This document shows, piece by piece, positions 1 to 8,345 of a stretch of 64,000 nucleotides of DNA. The stretch is from Vulcanimicrobiota bacterium. Lineage in GTDB: Bacteria > Pseudomonadota > Gammaproteobacteria > Xanthomonadales > Rhodanobacteraceae. Below the pieces are notes generated by a model. That model ran no database searches. It had not been told where the DNA came from and saw nothing but the letters and a program-made list of their open reading frames with translations. Within the stretch, counting starts at the first letter, position 1. Each line of letters opens with the position of its first letter. The position numbers and the translations under genes are program-made. The stretch is taken from NCBI GenBank assembly GCA_903970555.1, contig CAJCJD010000040.1, positions 1-64,000 of the forward strand, read 5' to 3'.

Positions 1-20
1 CTTTTGCGGAGAAAGCCATC

Positions 21-257
21 ATGCCTATCGTTACGATCCAGATTACCCGTGAGGGCTCGGGTCCCGGCCGCGATGCCGCGACCACTGAGGAAAAGGCCGC
101 CTTGATCAAGGGCGCCAGCCAGCTGATGCTGGATGTATTGAACAAACCACTCGATGCAACCTTCGTCGTGATCGAAGAAGTCGAGATGGAGAATTTCGGT
201 TGGGGCGGATTGCCAGTCGCCGATTTCCGAAAGCAACTTGCAGCGAAGAAGAAGTAA
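21..257 (+). CDS. 4-oxalocrotonate tautomerase family protein
   Basis: This is a 78-residue protein of the 4-oxalocrotonate tautomerase family. These small enzymes use an N-terminal proline, exposed after removal of Met, as the catalytic base for keto-enol tautomerisation. Seen: the protein starts MPIVTIQ, so Pro is residue 2 of the translated product, followed by the beta-alpha-beta pattern and a segment (TFVVIEEVE) typical of the second strand. A GGAG sequence lies just upstream of the ATG. The length is slightly above the usual 60-75 residues because of a lysine-rich tail. A strong hairpin follows the stop codon, so it is probably transcribed alone or as the end of an operon that begins left of the window. 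The substrate cannot be read from the sequence. Confidence 0.9.
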   Translation: MPIVTIQITREGSGPGRDAATTEEKAALIKGASQLMLDVLNKPLDATFVVIEEVEMENFGWGGLPVADFRKQLAAKKK

Positions 258-263
258 CACCGT

Positions 264-293
264 CCCGCCGCGCAACGCTTGTTGCGCGGCGGG
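264..293 (+). terminator. Strong hairpin after the tautomerase gene
   Basis: A perfect 13-bp inverted repeat (arms 264-276 and 281-293, loop GCTT) starts 7 bases after the tautomerase stop. The tract after it is only weakly T-rich (CATCCTTATCTT), so termination efficiency is uncertain, but position and strength fit an intrinsic terminator. Confidence 0.7.
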
Positions 294-315
294 CATCCTT
301 ATCTTGATTCCGTGA

Positions 316-1605
316 ATGGCGATGTTCATGTCGGCTCAAATGAACGTAGGCGGGTACAAACCGGGCGCCGAATCCGTGAGGATGAGCTATGCGGAGCGCA
401 ACGCGCCTTATTGGAGGCGCAATCTCGTTATCTGCGTGTTTGGTTCCTTCACCACGCTCGTCAGCCTCAGCATGTTGCTGCCGTTTTTGCCGCTGTATGT
501 GCAGCAGTTGGGTGTCCGTTCGTCATCGGCGATTATCCAGTGGTCCGGTATCGCGTTCGGGGCCACTTTCTTAGGTACAGCGGTTACTGCACCAATATGG
601 GGGCGTCTCGCCGATCGTTTTGGGCGAAAGCCGATGCTGGTGCGCGCTGCCATTGGCATGGCGGTGGCGATGTCCCTGATTGGTCTTGCGCACAGTGTGG
701 TCGAGTTAGTGTTGCTGCGCTTGGTTGCGGGTTTGATCGGTGGTTATGCGTCCGCATCGATCGTCATGGTCGGAACCCAGGCGCCACGTGAACGCGCGGG
801 TTGGGCTTTGGGTGTGCTATCCACCGGTGCGTTGACGGGCAACCTTGTTGGACCTTTGGTGGGCGGATTTTTGCCGGCTTGGGTGGGTATTCGCGGCACG
901 TTTTTTGTTGGTGGTGCGATGATCGCCGTGGCGGCGCTGGCCACCATTTTTCTGATTCACGAGGATTTCGATCACGACGCCGACGTCAGGAAATACGCAA
1001 CGGCAAAAAGTGCCTCGCGTGCAAAAACTTCCCACGCTGTCATTGCCGCGCTGCTAGCCACGGCGATGATGGTGCTGCTTGCCAATATGTCGATCGAGCC
1101 CATCATCACGGTGTATATCGGCCAACTCGGTGTGCCCCATGCTCATCTCACTCGCATTGCCGGCATCGTCATGGCTTGCTCAGCCTTGGGTAGCATGCTC
1201 ACGGCGCCACGTCTTGGCGCACTGGCGGATCGCATCGGCAGTTGGAACGTGATCATCGGTTGTCTTGCAGCGACGGGATTGGTGATGGTGCCGCAAGCGT
1301 TTGTCACGCAATGGTGGCAACTGGCCGTGCTGCGTGTCGTGATGGGAATGACCATCGCTGGCTTGCTTCCCGCTATTGCCAAGTTGGTGCGTCATTCGGT
1401 GCCGGAACACAACTCCGGGAAGACGCTGGGCTATCTGCAGTCATCGCAGTTCGCGGGGCAGGTGATGGGGCCTTTGATCGGCGGACAGATCGGTGCGTGG
1501 GTAGGACTACGCGACGTGTTTTTTGTGACCGGTGCATTGTTGATGCTATGCGCGGGTCTGAGTCAGTGGGCGAGACGCCACGAGACGAAACACGTTATCG
1601 GTTGA
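316..1605 (+). CDS. MFS multidrug-type transporter
   Basis: A 12-helix major facilitator superfamily permease of about 429 residues in the inner membrane, probably a proton-driven drug or metabolite exporter. Seen: hydrophobic segments along the whole length, the MFS loop signature GRLADRFGRKP between helices 2 and 3, and a partly conserved second copy (GALADRIGSW) at the start of the second half, as expected from internal duplication of the fold. The start is uncertain. Several ATGs lie at 316-340, and ATG 382 (MSYAERNAPYWRRN) would give a tail more typical of the family; none has a convincing ribosome binding site. The gene is alone on this strand and converges with the diguanylate cyclase gene. 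The substrate cannot be assigned. Confidence 0.85.
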   Translation: MAMFMSAQMNVGGYKPGAESVRMSYAERNAPYWRRNLVICVFGSFTTLVSLSMLLPFLPLYVQQLGVRSSSAIIQWSGIAFGATFLGTAVTAPIWGRLADRFGRKPMLVRAAIGMAVAMSLIGLAHSVVELVLLRLVAGLIGGYASASIVMVGTQAPRERAGWALGVLSTGALTGNLVGPLVGGFLPAWVGIRGTFFVGGAMIAVAALATIFLIHEDFDHDADVRKYATAKSASRAKTSHAVIAALLATAMMVLLANMSIEPIITVYIGQLGVPHAHLTRIAGIVMACSALGSMLTAPRLGALADRIGSWNVIIGCLAATGLVMVPQAFVTQWWQLAVLRVVMGMTIAGLLPAIAKLVRHSVPEHNSGKTLGYLQSSQFAGQVMGPLIGGQIGAWVGLRDVFFVTGALLMLCAGLSQWARRHETKHVIG

Positions 1606-1680
1606 TGAGCGTTTGGTATCACCCGGCGCAAGGCGTGGTCGAGAACGCTTTCGTCGAGGCGGCGAGAGCGACATTCCGAT

Positions 1681-4605
1681 TTAGTCTGGAGCTACCCAGC
1701 TTTCACTAGCGAGCACAACGCGATTGCGTCCTGCGGTCTTGGCCATATACAGCGCGGCGTCGGCGCGCCGGATCAGGTCGAATCCGTCGGGGTCTTCCGG
1801 TCGCAGCCAAGTCACGCCAATCGAGCAAGTCACTTCCACCCGCACGCCGTCGCCGCTGAATGGTGCTTGAGCAATATGTTGGCGCAACGTCTCGAAGGGT
1901 ACGGGGTCATCATGAAGCACGCCGGGTAGCACGGCCAGGATCTCCTCGCCGCCGTAACGGCCCAATGTGGCGCCTGTCGAGAGCGCCTCGCGCAGCCGAA
2001 TGGCGGCTTCGATCAGCACTGCGTCGCCGGCCAGATGACCATACTGGTCGTTGATGCGCTTGAAGTGGTCAAGGTCGATCAGCGCTACCGCCAGGGGCTG
2101 TCCGTGTTCACGCGCGTCCAATATGGCGTGTTCCAGGTTTTCCAGCACGCGCGATCTGTTGGGCAGGCCGGTCAGTGCATCGTGCGTGGCTTGTTGCCAC
2201 AGTGCAGCGCGTGCTTCCTCCAGTGCTTGCTTGTCCACTTCCAGCTCGCGCGTGCGCAGTGCCACCAGATGTTCGAGCGTGCGTGCACGCGCGCGCAGAT
2301 GCCGTGTGCGCAGTTGCAGCGCCAGCAAGATGCCCAGTGCAAATAGCAGCAAACCGATGACAACAGCTGCGGGTCGCTGCCACCAGGGCGGTACGATGCG
2401 CAAAGGCAACTGCACGACTGGTGAGGCTTGGCGGCTATCGGGATCGTAGGCCATCACTTCGAACACGAAGTTGCCAGGTGGCAGTGGCGGATAGTCGACT
2501 TGTGGTCGATCCGAGGTGACCCAGTCGCGCTCCAATCCCTGCAGCCGATAGCGGTATTGCAGCGTTTGGCGAGTCACCGCACCTAGCGTGGCAAGGCGCA
2601 GGGTCAGTGGCTGTTCGGATGCGTAGTGGAAGCGGTAAGCGGATGCCGGCGGCTGTGGCACGTCACCATGGGTTAGTGCGGAGACGACCACTTGCAGTGG
2701 GTTGGACATCGCCAGTGAAGCTGGACGAAGGATGTGCGAAATGCCGTTGCTGGTGCCGATCCATATCGAGCCATCGGTGTCCTCGAAGAAACCATTTTCG
2801 GCGATGTCATCCCAGATCAAACCATCGTCTTCGGTCAAGCGGCGCCAATGCTGGCCGTTGAAGAGTTCCACGCCATCGGTGCCGCCGATCCATAACCAGC
2901 CGCGGCGGTCGTGTTGGATGAAATAAATGTGTGTGTTGTCGAGGAGGTCGTCCGCCGTGTGTTCCATCTCTATGACGTCTGCACTGGTCACGTGGCCATG
3001 CCATATGCCGTCGAAATTGCCGGTCAGGTAAAGATCGCCGGTAGGCAACACGTCCAGGTGCCTGAAATTCTGACTGGGAGGCACGCCGGTAACGTGCACT
3101 TGTGTCCACCGACTGTGATCGAGACGAAACAGGCCCGCCTCACTGCTGAACCACAGACGACCTTGCGTGTCTTCTTTTGCATCGCTGAATACGTTGTCGG
3201 GGATCACACCGCTACCGGCGCGCTGCAGCGTGTGGCCGTCGTAGACATAGACCCCGCGCTCGGTACAGAGCCATGTCAGCCCATGACTGTCCACCAGCAT
3301 GTTGTGGATATAGGCGGGCGAATGCGCCACTACCTCGGTAGTACCCGAGGATGCGCGGTAACGCACCAGCTCTCCCGAGTAATAAGTCGTCAGCATGTCG
3401 CCGCCGGGGAGCGGCTGGAGTGCCGTGGTTTCCTGCGCAAGCGGCGGCGCCTTCAATGGCCACGGCATGAGTCGCGTGGCACCAGGCGCAAGCACGCTGC
3501 CGCCTAGCTCATCACCAACCCACAATGTGCCGTCGCTGGAGCGTGAAATTGCCCAGCTCGGGCTGCTGTCCAAGCCTTGCGCGATCTGCCAGCTCTGGAA
3601 CTGACCGTAGCCACGCCACTGCAATACGCCGTGGCCGTAAGTGCCGATCCATAGCACATGGCTGCGGTCGTACAGCAGCGCGTCGATACCGATGTTGGGT
3701 AGTCCGTTACCCGCGTCGAAAATATGCCAGCTGTGGCCATCCCAGCGTGCCAGCCCATCATCGGCGCGAGTGAGTACGCGCCCCTGATCGTCTTCAATGA
3801 TGTCCAGATACGCCGTGACTACATGCGCGCCCGGCAGGTCGTGGCTCGTGAACACCGCGGTGCCGGGAGACAAGGCGCGGATGTAACGCGGACTACGGAC
3901 CCAGAGCGTGCCATCGCGGGCGCGGAGATAGGACGTCCAGGTGTCTGCGGGAATGCCCTCGTTCGCGCCCCATATATGCAACTGCTCGCCGGTCAGCTGG
4001 CACAATGATTTGCCGCAGCCGAACCATAGCGCATGCCCATCGGCGAAGACGCTTGCAATATCCGCTAGCTCCGGCGTCGCGCGCAGAGCCGCGGCGTCGA
4101 AACGTGGGCGTGCATGCCATGCCGCACCCGCGGTTTCGATCACCCACAGATGATGCTGGCTTACCGCGTAGATACGGCCATCCAGATCGGTGAGCGTCGC
4201 GCCCGGATCGATCGGCAGCGGGGGTGTTTTTTCGCCGAACGGCGCGAAGCGTTGACTATCGCCTACATAAAGTTCAGTGCGCGTGCCCACCCACAGCCGA
4301 CCCGCGGCATCCTGGTGCATGGCCGCGATAAAACTGCTGCGCAGCCCGTTCGCTGCACCGATGCGCTGGAACATGCGACCGTCGAAGCGGAAGAGTCCGT
4401 TCTCGGTGCAGGTATACACAAAGCCTTGACGGTCTTGCAGCAGGCAATTGTCTTCAAGACTGCCAAGCCCCTGGGATTGAGTGAAGGAGGCGAGGCTTAG
4501 GGCTTGGCCATGAGCATGAGTTGTCAGGCCCAGCATGACGATCCACGCGAGGATTGCGCACACTCCACGCCAACGGCGTCGAGTCCGCAAAGATCCGCCC
4601 GTCAT
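1681..4605 (-). CDS. Beta-propeller sensor diguanylate cyclase (GGDEF)
   Basis: A large membrane sensor of about 974 residues that should make cyclic di-GMP from GTP. Order of parts: signal peptide or N-terminal membrane anchor; roughly 600 residues of two-component-regulator-propeller repeats (recurrent LWVGT, LWIGT and IWIGT motifs) forming a periplasmic beta-propeller; a Y_Y_Y-type beta-sandwich (near YRYRLQGLERDW); one transmembrane helix; a coiled coil; and a C-terminal GGDEF domain with an intact GGEEI active-site motif near residue 880. No RxxD inhibitory site is visible where it would precede GGEEI, so product inhibition may be absent. The start was set at ATG 4605, which gives a clean signal peptide; an upstream ATG at 4686 adds 27 atypical residues. 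The ligand is unknown. The gene stands alone. Confidence 0.9.
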   Translation of the reverse strand: MTGGSLRTRRRWRGVCAILAWIVMLGLTTHAHGQALSLASFTQSQGLGSLEDNCLLQDRQGFVYTCTENGLFRFDGRMFQRIGAANGLRSSFIAAMHQDAAGRLWVGTRTELYVGDSQRFAPFGEKTPPLPIDPGATLTDLDGRIYAVSQHHLWVIETAGAAWHARPRFDAAALRATPELADIASVFADGHALWFGCGKSLCQLTGEQLHIWGANEGIPADTWTSYLRARDGTLWVRSPRYIRALSPGTAVFTSHDLPGAHVVTAYLDIIEDDQGRVLTRADDGLARWDGHSWHIFDAGNGLPNIGIDALLYDRSHVLWIGTYGHGVLQWRGYGQFQSWQIAQGLDSSPSWAISRSSDGTLWVGDELGGSVLAPGATRLMPWPLKAPPLAQETTALQPLPGGDMLTTYYSGELVRYRASSGTTEVVAHSPAYIHNMLVDSHGLTWLCTERGVYVYDGHTLQRAGSGVIPDNVFSDAKEDTQGRLWFSSEAGLFRLDHSRWTQVHVTGVPPSQNFRHLDVLPTGDLYLTGNFDGIWHGHVTSADVIEMEHTADDLLDNTHIYFIQHDRRGWLWIGGTDGVELFNGQHWRRLTEDDGLIWDDIAENGFFEDTDGSIWIGTSNGISHILRPASLAMSNPLQVVVSALTHGDVPQPPASAYRFHYASEQPLTLRLATLGAVTRQTLQYRYRLQGLERDWVTSDRPQVDYPPLPPGNFVFEVMAYDPDSRQASPVVQLPLRIVPPWWQRPAAVVIGLLLFALGILLALQLRTRHLRARARTLEHLVALRTRELEVDKQALEEARAALWQQATHDALTGLPNRSRVLENLEHAILDAREHGQPLAVALIDLDHFKRINDQYGHLAGDAVLIEAAIRLREALSTGATLGRYGGEEILAVLPGVLHDDPVPFETLRQHIAQAPFSGDGVRVEVTCSIGVTWLRPEDPDGFDLIRRADAALYMAKTAGRNRVVLASESWVAPD

Positions 4606-4874
4606 GTCACCCGACCATGCTTTCAACGCCTCATGTCTCTCTGTCAGCCTCGTGCTTCCCGAGCACGCCACGCGGGTCTGTCTCAAACAATAGCGCAGGT
4701 TGGCGTTCTGACGTAGGTTTTTGAGTTGCCCGAGAAGCTAAGGGGCAGATGGGCATCATGGCCATCTAAAACTCAAGGCTGATGAGGTTGGGATGGGGCA
4801 ATGGCTGCTTTCGACGAAGCATCTTCAGAAAGATGCCGGGCCCCGTGGGGTAGTCGAAATGATGCTATGCCGCC

Positions 4875-4910
4875 GAGGAATCGCTCTGCGGCATGCAGGA
4901 GCGATTCCTC
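4875..4910. repeat. REP-like palindrome or terminator downstream of the BlaR-type gene
   Basis: A perfect 12-bp inverted repeat (GAGGAATCGCTC at 4875-4886 and GAGCGATTCCTC at 4899-4910) encloses a 12-base loop. It lies 36 bases beyond the stop of the minus-strand BlaR-type gene. There is no T tract on either side. The GGAGCG...CTCGTAG style resembles the dispersed palindromic elements common in xanthomonads and pseudomonads, but only one copy is visible here. It could serve as terminator, mRNA stabiliser or REP element. Confidence 0.55.
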
Positions 4911-4946
4911 GTAGGTAGACAAGAACATCAAGATGAACTTGCAGGC

Positions 4947-6494
4947 TTACGGTCGACGGAAAGCACCGTAGATGGTGCCGTTGGCGTCGAGCACAAAGCC
5001 CACTTCCTCCGTGCCGTTCTCGTGGCGAACCAGATATTTGTCCCATCCTTGGGGAGTGACTCCAATGAACTCATGCGATGTCACCGGGCCAAGCTTGCCT
5101 AGAAAGGATTCGGCCATCGGCTTCTGCTCACGGATGGCCTTCGCCAACTCCGGACTTAGCCGTGGTGCGTCGGGATTTTCACTAAGCACGATCTGCAAAA
5201 CCTGTTCGCTATCAGGATAGGGTTGCTGAGCACTCACTCGTGCAGCGAGCGCGTTCTCGATAGTCTGTGCCGCTGCCGCATCAATACGTGCAGCGCTGAT
5301 GTGATGGCCATTCTGATAGAACTCCATCGTGGTGGTTTGGCCTCGCGCATCCACCACAAAATTCAGATGCACCTTGACCATCTTTGCGAAGAACTCGGTG
5401 TTGCTGCTCGGATAAATCGGAAGGAACCGCTGCCCGGTGAGCTGCAAAGAAAGCTGCGATCCATCCAACTTCACCGTCATCACCGAATTCGGCCCGAATC
5501 TGTAGAAACCCACATAGCCGGCAAGCACGGCGGGGCTTACATTCACCTCGTGCTCTGCCGAGGTGTCTGCAGCATCCGGCGGCGTTACTTGTGCGGCGAA
5601 TGCCGCCATCCCCACCGACGCACCGATCATTGCCAGCGCGGACAGGCGCGCCCATTTCCTTGGTTTCAGCAACATGATTTTGATCCTCTGCTCAAGAAAC
5701 GATCCGGACTCCGACATGGCAGCCACAGCACCGATATAACTGGATTGGTTCTGCCCCACTTGAATCAGCGTTTCGCAGTACTCCGCCACATCGCGGCCGC
5801 TGCGCAAGACGCGCGCGTCGCAATCCACCTCGATGGCGCGGCGCAGCCGATGGAATTGCCACCACAACGGCAAGTTCCAGGGCATCGCAACTAGCAGGCA
5901 TAGCGCGATGGTGAGCATCTGCGGGTCGCCCGCATCCAGATGGGATTGCTCGTGGGCGAGCACGGACTGCTGCCGGGCGGCCGACTCCTGCAGCAGCCAC
6001 GCCGGAATGACGATACGCGGGCGCAACAAACCGACGACGGCGGGCCCTACATCCGGTGCGATCAACACCGACGCCCCACTGAAAATCCCTGTTACCCAAA
6101 GACGCTTGCGCCAATAGAGCAGGCAGCCGCTGAATACCAGTCCCGCCAGCACCACCAGTGAGATGGCCAGCCAAATGCGATGAAACATCGCGTCGACCTG
6201 ACGAGGCTGCGCATCACTATTTGGCATGCCAAGATCGAGGAACGCCATTGGCACGTGCACCGATGTCACGTCACGCAACGCGAACGATTTTTCAGTATTC
6301 GCCGGTTTGATCAGATCGGGAACCTGGATGGTGACGTTGGGAATGATCAACGGCAGCAGCAACGAAGCGATGATCGTGGTCATCCATATCCATCGTCTCG
6401 AGGTTCCGCGCTGTTTTGCTGCGTATTCGGCTATCAGCGCTGCTGCACTAAGCAGTACGCCGACAATCAGTACATAAACGATCATGGCCAGCAT
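4947..6494 (-). CDS. BlaR1/MecR1-like M56 membrane metallopeptidase
   Basis: A 515-residue membrane sensor of the M56 family. In the classic system an external signal activates a zinc protease that leads to cleavage of the partner repressor. Seen: transmembrane segments around residues 4-24, 36-55 and 107-127, then the zinc motif HEQSH (H181, E182, H185), another hydrophobic segment, and a helix near residue 315. The C-terminal periplasmic part is not a penicillin-binding domain: it has no SxxK/KTG pattern and instead resembles the beta-rich DUF3471-like tails of esterases (YVGFYRFGPNS). So the signal is probably not a beta-lactam bound as in true BlaR1. The start ATG (6494) overlaps the stop of the BlaI-type gene by one base (TGATG), showing translational coupling. 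Confidence 0.85.
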   Translation of the reverse strand: MLAMIVYVLIVGVLLSAAALIAEYAAKQRGTSRRWIWMTTIIASLLLPLIIPNVTIQVPDLIKPANTEKSFALRDVTSVHVPMAFLDLGMPNSDAQPRQVDAMFHRIWLAISLVVLAGLVFSGCLLYWRKRLWVTGIFSGASVLIAPDVGPAVVGLLRPRIVIPAWLLQESAARQQSVLAHEQSHLDAGDPQMLTIALCLLVAMPWNLPLWWQFHRLRRAIEVDCDARVLRSGRDVAEYCETLIQVGQNQSSYIGAVAAMSESGSFLEQRIKIMLLKPRKWARLSALAMIGASVGMAAFAAQVTPPDAADTSAEHEVNVSPAVLAGYVGFYRFGPNSVMTVKLDGSQLSLQLTGQRFLPIYPSSNTEFFAKMVKVHLNFVVDARGQTTTMEFYQNGHHISAARIDAAAAQTIENALAARVSAQQPYPDSEQVLQIVLSENPDAPRLSPELAKAIREQKPMAESFLGKLGPVTSHEFIGVTPQGWDKYLVRHENGTEEVGFVLDANGTIYGAFRRP

Positions 6495-6868
6495 CACGGC
6501 TTCTCCTTGTCGGAGTGATCGGCTAACAGTTGGCGCATGCGCTTGATCTGTTCCGGGCTCAATTTCTGATCGGAAACGAGGTGCGAAAACAGCAGTTCTG
6601 CCGAGCCTTTGAATAGTTTGTCGGTCAAGTGCTGCAGGGCGTTCTTGCGTGCCGCTTGTTGCTTCACGCTTGCGAAGTAGCGATGCCCGCGGCCCTCTTC
6701 GTCGTGCCCTACGTAGCCTTTGGCTTCCAACGTGCGTAGCACGGTCAGCACGGTGGTATAGGCAAGCGGATCGCTCAATCGCTCGCGCACTTCGGCAACG
6801 ACCGAGGGGCCGTGATCCCACAGCACCTGCATGACGTCCGCTTCACGATCGGTAAGGGAGATCTTCAT
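6494..6868 (-). CDS. BlaI/MecI-family transcriptional repressor
   Basis: A 124-residue winged-helix repressor of the BlaI/MecI/CopY family. It should bind a dyad operator as a dimer and be inactivated by the M56 protease encoded immediately downstream. Seen: the N-terminal SLTDREADVMQVLWDHG pattern, the recognition region AYTTVLTVLRTLEAKGYV, and a C-terminal helical dimerisation part. ATG 6868 was chosen because GGTGGG sits just upstream; a GTG three codons earlier (6877) is also open but is badly spaced. The gene is preceded by a near-consensus promoter overlapping a perfect palindrome (6881-6900), so autoregulation is very likely. No beta-lactamase gene lies next to it. The regulon may be only this pair, or may include distant genes. 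Confidence 0.92.
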   Translation of the reverse strand: MKISLTDREADVMQVLWDHGPSVVAEVRERLSDPLAYTTVLTVLRTLEAKGYVGHDEEGRGHRYFASVKQQAARKNALQHLTDKLFKGSAELLFSHLVSDQKLSPEQIKRMRQLLADHSDKEKP

Positions 6869-6880
6869 CGCACCCACCTA

Positions 6881-6927
6881 TCTACTATGGATGTAGTAGA
6901 TCCTAGCGCGATCTGTGCCTTTGTCAA
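6881..6927 (-). promoter_or_regulatory. Promoter and BlaI-type operator of the repressor-sensor operon
   Basis: Reading the minus strand: a perfect -35 box TTGACA (plus coordinates 6922-6927), a 16-base spacer, and -10 box TAGGAT (6900-6905). A perfect 7+6+7 palindrome, TCTACTA-TGGATG-TAGTAGA (6881-6900), follows. BlaI-family repressors bind TACTAC/GTAGTA dyads, so this is the expected operator, placed at the transcription start. A second partial half-site (TAGTAG, about 6937-6942) lies just upstream of the -35 box. Confidence 0.85.
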
Positions 6928-7076
6928 CTAGATCTTTAGTAGGTGCGCGAATCTGCTTCGAAACGCAGGGCAGGCGGCAACGTGAGAAGGAGCTGTGTTG
7001 TTACGGTCGAGGTCGGCGATGCCGACCTCGACTACACTGCATGCGCTGGAATGCTTCCATCAGCGCACGAGTTGAA

Positions 7077-7688
7077 TCAGGGTGTTTTGCCCGAGTGGAT
7101 GTTCTGCACGATAGACAGCGATTTTTTCACGTGCTGGTCCGGCGTAAGGTGATCGGCGTCGGAGGAAAGCGTAGCGACGATCTGTCCGTTGCTGGCAATG
7201 ACAAAAGTCACCCGTTGAATAAACGCATGATCGATCGCAGTGCCGCGCACATCATTCACACCTGACTGCGCGGCAGTTGTCTTGAGGTCGTAAGAGGCTG
7301 CGACCTTGCTGTCGGCATCGGAAGCGACCGGAAATTTTCCTGCGCAATAACTCGGATCAGATGAAAACTGGTTGAGCCGCTTGATGCTGTCGGCCGACAC
7401 ACCAATGATGGTGGCGCCAGCTGCAACGAACTTGTCCTTATTGTCCGCAAAGGTGTGCGCTTCCAGATCGCAGCCGCCGGTGTACGCGGAGGGATAGAAG
7501 TAAAGTACCACCGGCCCCTTTTTCAGGGCTTCTTTCAGGGAGAAGGTGAAATCCTTGCCGGCCAAGCTGGCTTCCAGAGTGAAATCGGGAGCCGCGGTGC
7601 CTGATTTGAGTGCAGCAAAGGATGGTACTGCCAAGAGGAGTGCAGCCAGCGCACTAACGGCAACGGGTAACGCAAAACGCTTTTTCAT
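7077..7688 (-). CDS. Exported Bcp/PrxQ-like peroxiredoxin
   Basis: A 203-residue thiol peroxidase of the AhpC/TSA superfamily that should reduce hydroperoxides in the periplasm. Seen: an N-terminal signal peptide ending about ...AVPSFA, then a thioredoxin-like fold with the peroxidatic motif YPSAYTGGC. Cys73 would be the peroxidatic residue and Thr70 the usual active-site Thr. The proline normally between Thr and Cys is replaced by Gly. Cys115 (SYCAGKFP) may be the resolving cysteine. Most PrxQ proteins are cytoplasmic, so the signal peptide is noteworthy though not unique. The gene stands alone, about 85 bases from the YnfA-like gene on the same strand. Confidence 0.88.
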   Translation of the reverse strand: MKKRFALPVAVSALAALLLAVPSFAALKSGTAAPDFTLEASLAGKDFTFSLKEALKKGPVVLYFYPSAYTGGCDLEAHTFADNKDKFVAAGATIIGVSADSIKRLNQFSSDPSYCAGKFPVASDADSKVAASYDLKTTAAQSGVNDVRGTAIDHAFIQRVTFVIASNGQIVATLSSDADHLTPDQHVKKSLSIVQNIHSGKTP

Positions 7689-7771
7689 GACAAATACCCT
7701 CTAGATAGATGATCAGCTTAGCAAAGAGCATGTTCGTAAGTCCGTGGTGATCGCCGGACCGCAGCAGACAC

Positions 7772-8104
7772 TTATGTATGAGGTTGCACGACGATGATTG
7801 CCATGCCCAAGAGCGCTACGCACGCACCGGCAACATCCCAGCGTGTCAGCGCCGCGCCATCGACAAATCGCAACCACAACAATGCGACCGCAATGTAGAT
7901 GCCGCCGTAGGCAGCGTAAGTTCGTCCGGCTGCCGCTGGGTGCAGTGTGAGCAACCACGAAAATAGTGCGAGCGATATCGCGGCCGGTACAAAAAGCCAT
8001 CCGGTTCTTCCTTGCTTCAACACCAGCCAAGGCAAGTAGCAGCCCACGATTTCGGCCAGCGCCGTGAGGATAAACAACGCCGTTTGTCTCAAAAGATCGA
8101 GCAT
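7772..8104 (-). CDS. YnfA-family (UPF0060) small membrane protein
   Basis: A 110-residue inner-membrane protein of the YnfA/UPF0060 family, related in fold to small multidrug resistance transporters. Seen: four hydrophobic helices and the family hallmarks [14 protein letters not shown] in helix 1 and [14 protein letters not shown] in helix 3, ending in a short polar tail (VVQPHT). The length matches the family (about 108 residues). Family members have been linked to drug efflux, but the substrate here is unknown. It is probably transcribed by itself. Confidence 0.93.
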   Translation of the reverse strand: MLDLLRQTALFILTALAEIVGCYLPWLVLKQGRTGWLFVPAAISLALFSWLLTLHPAAAGRTYAAYGGIYIAVALLWLRFVDGAALTRWDVAGACVALLGMAIIVVQPHT

Positions 8105-8345
8105 TTTTCTTCCTGGTCTTTGTTCGGAGCGACTTGCCTGGATGATTTTCGTCTAGTTTTGACTCACCTCCCAGCAGTGCCGGCATCGAAGATCGGCCCT
8201 GTGAGGCAATGGTGCGTGCCCGAAAAAATCCACGGTAGCTGCCGCTGCAGGCCCGATGCGGCATGCAAGATTGGAAAGTGGGGTTCCATCTGATTTCTCG
8301 TCTTGATCGCACAACGTTAGCCGAAGGCCAAAACGGAGAAGCGTT

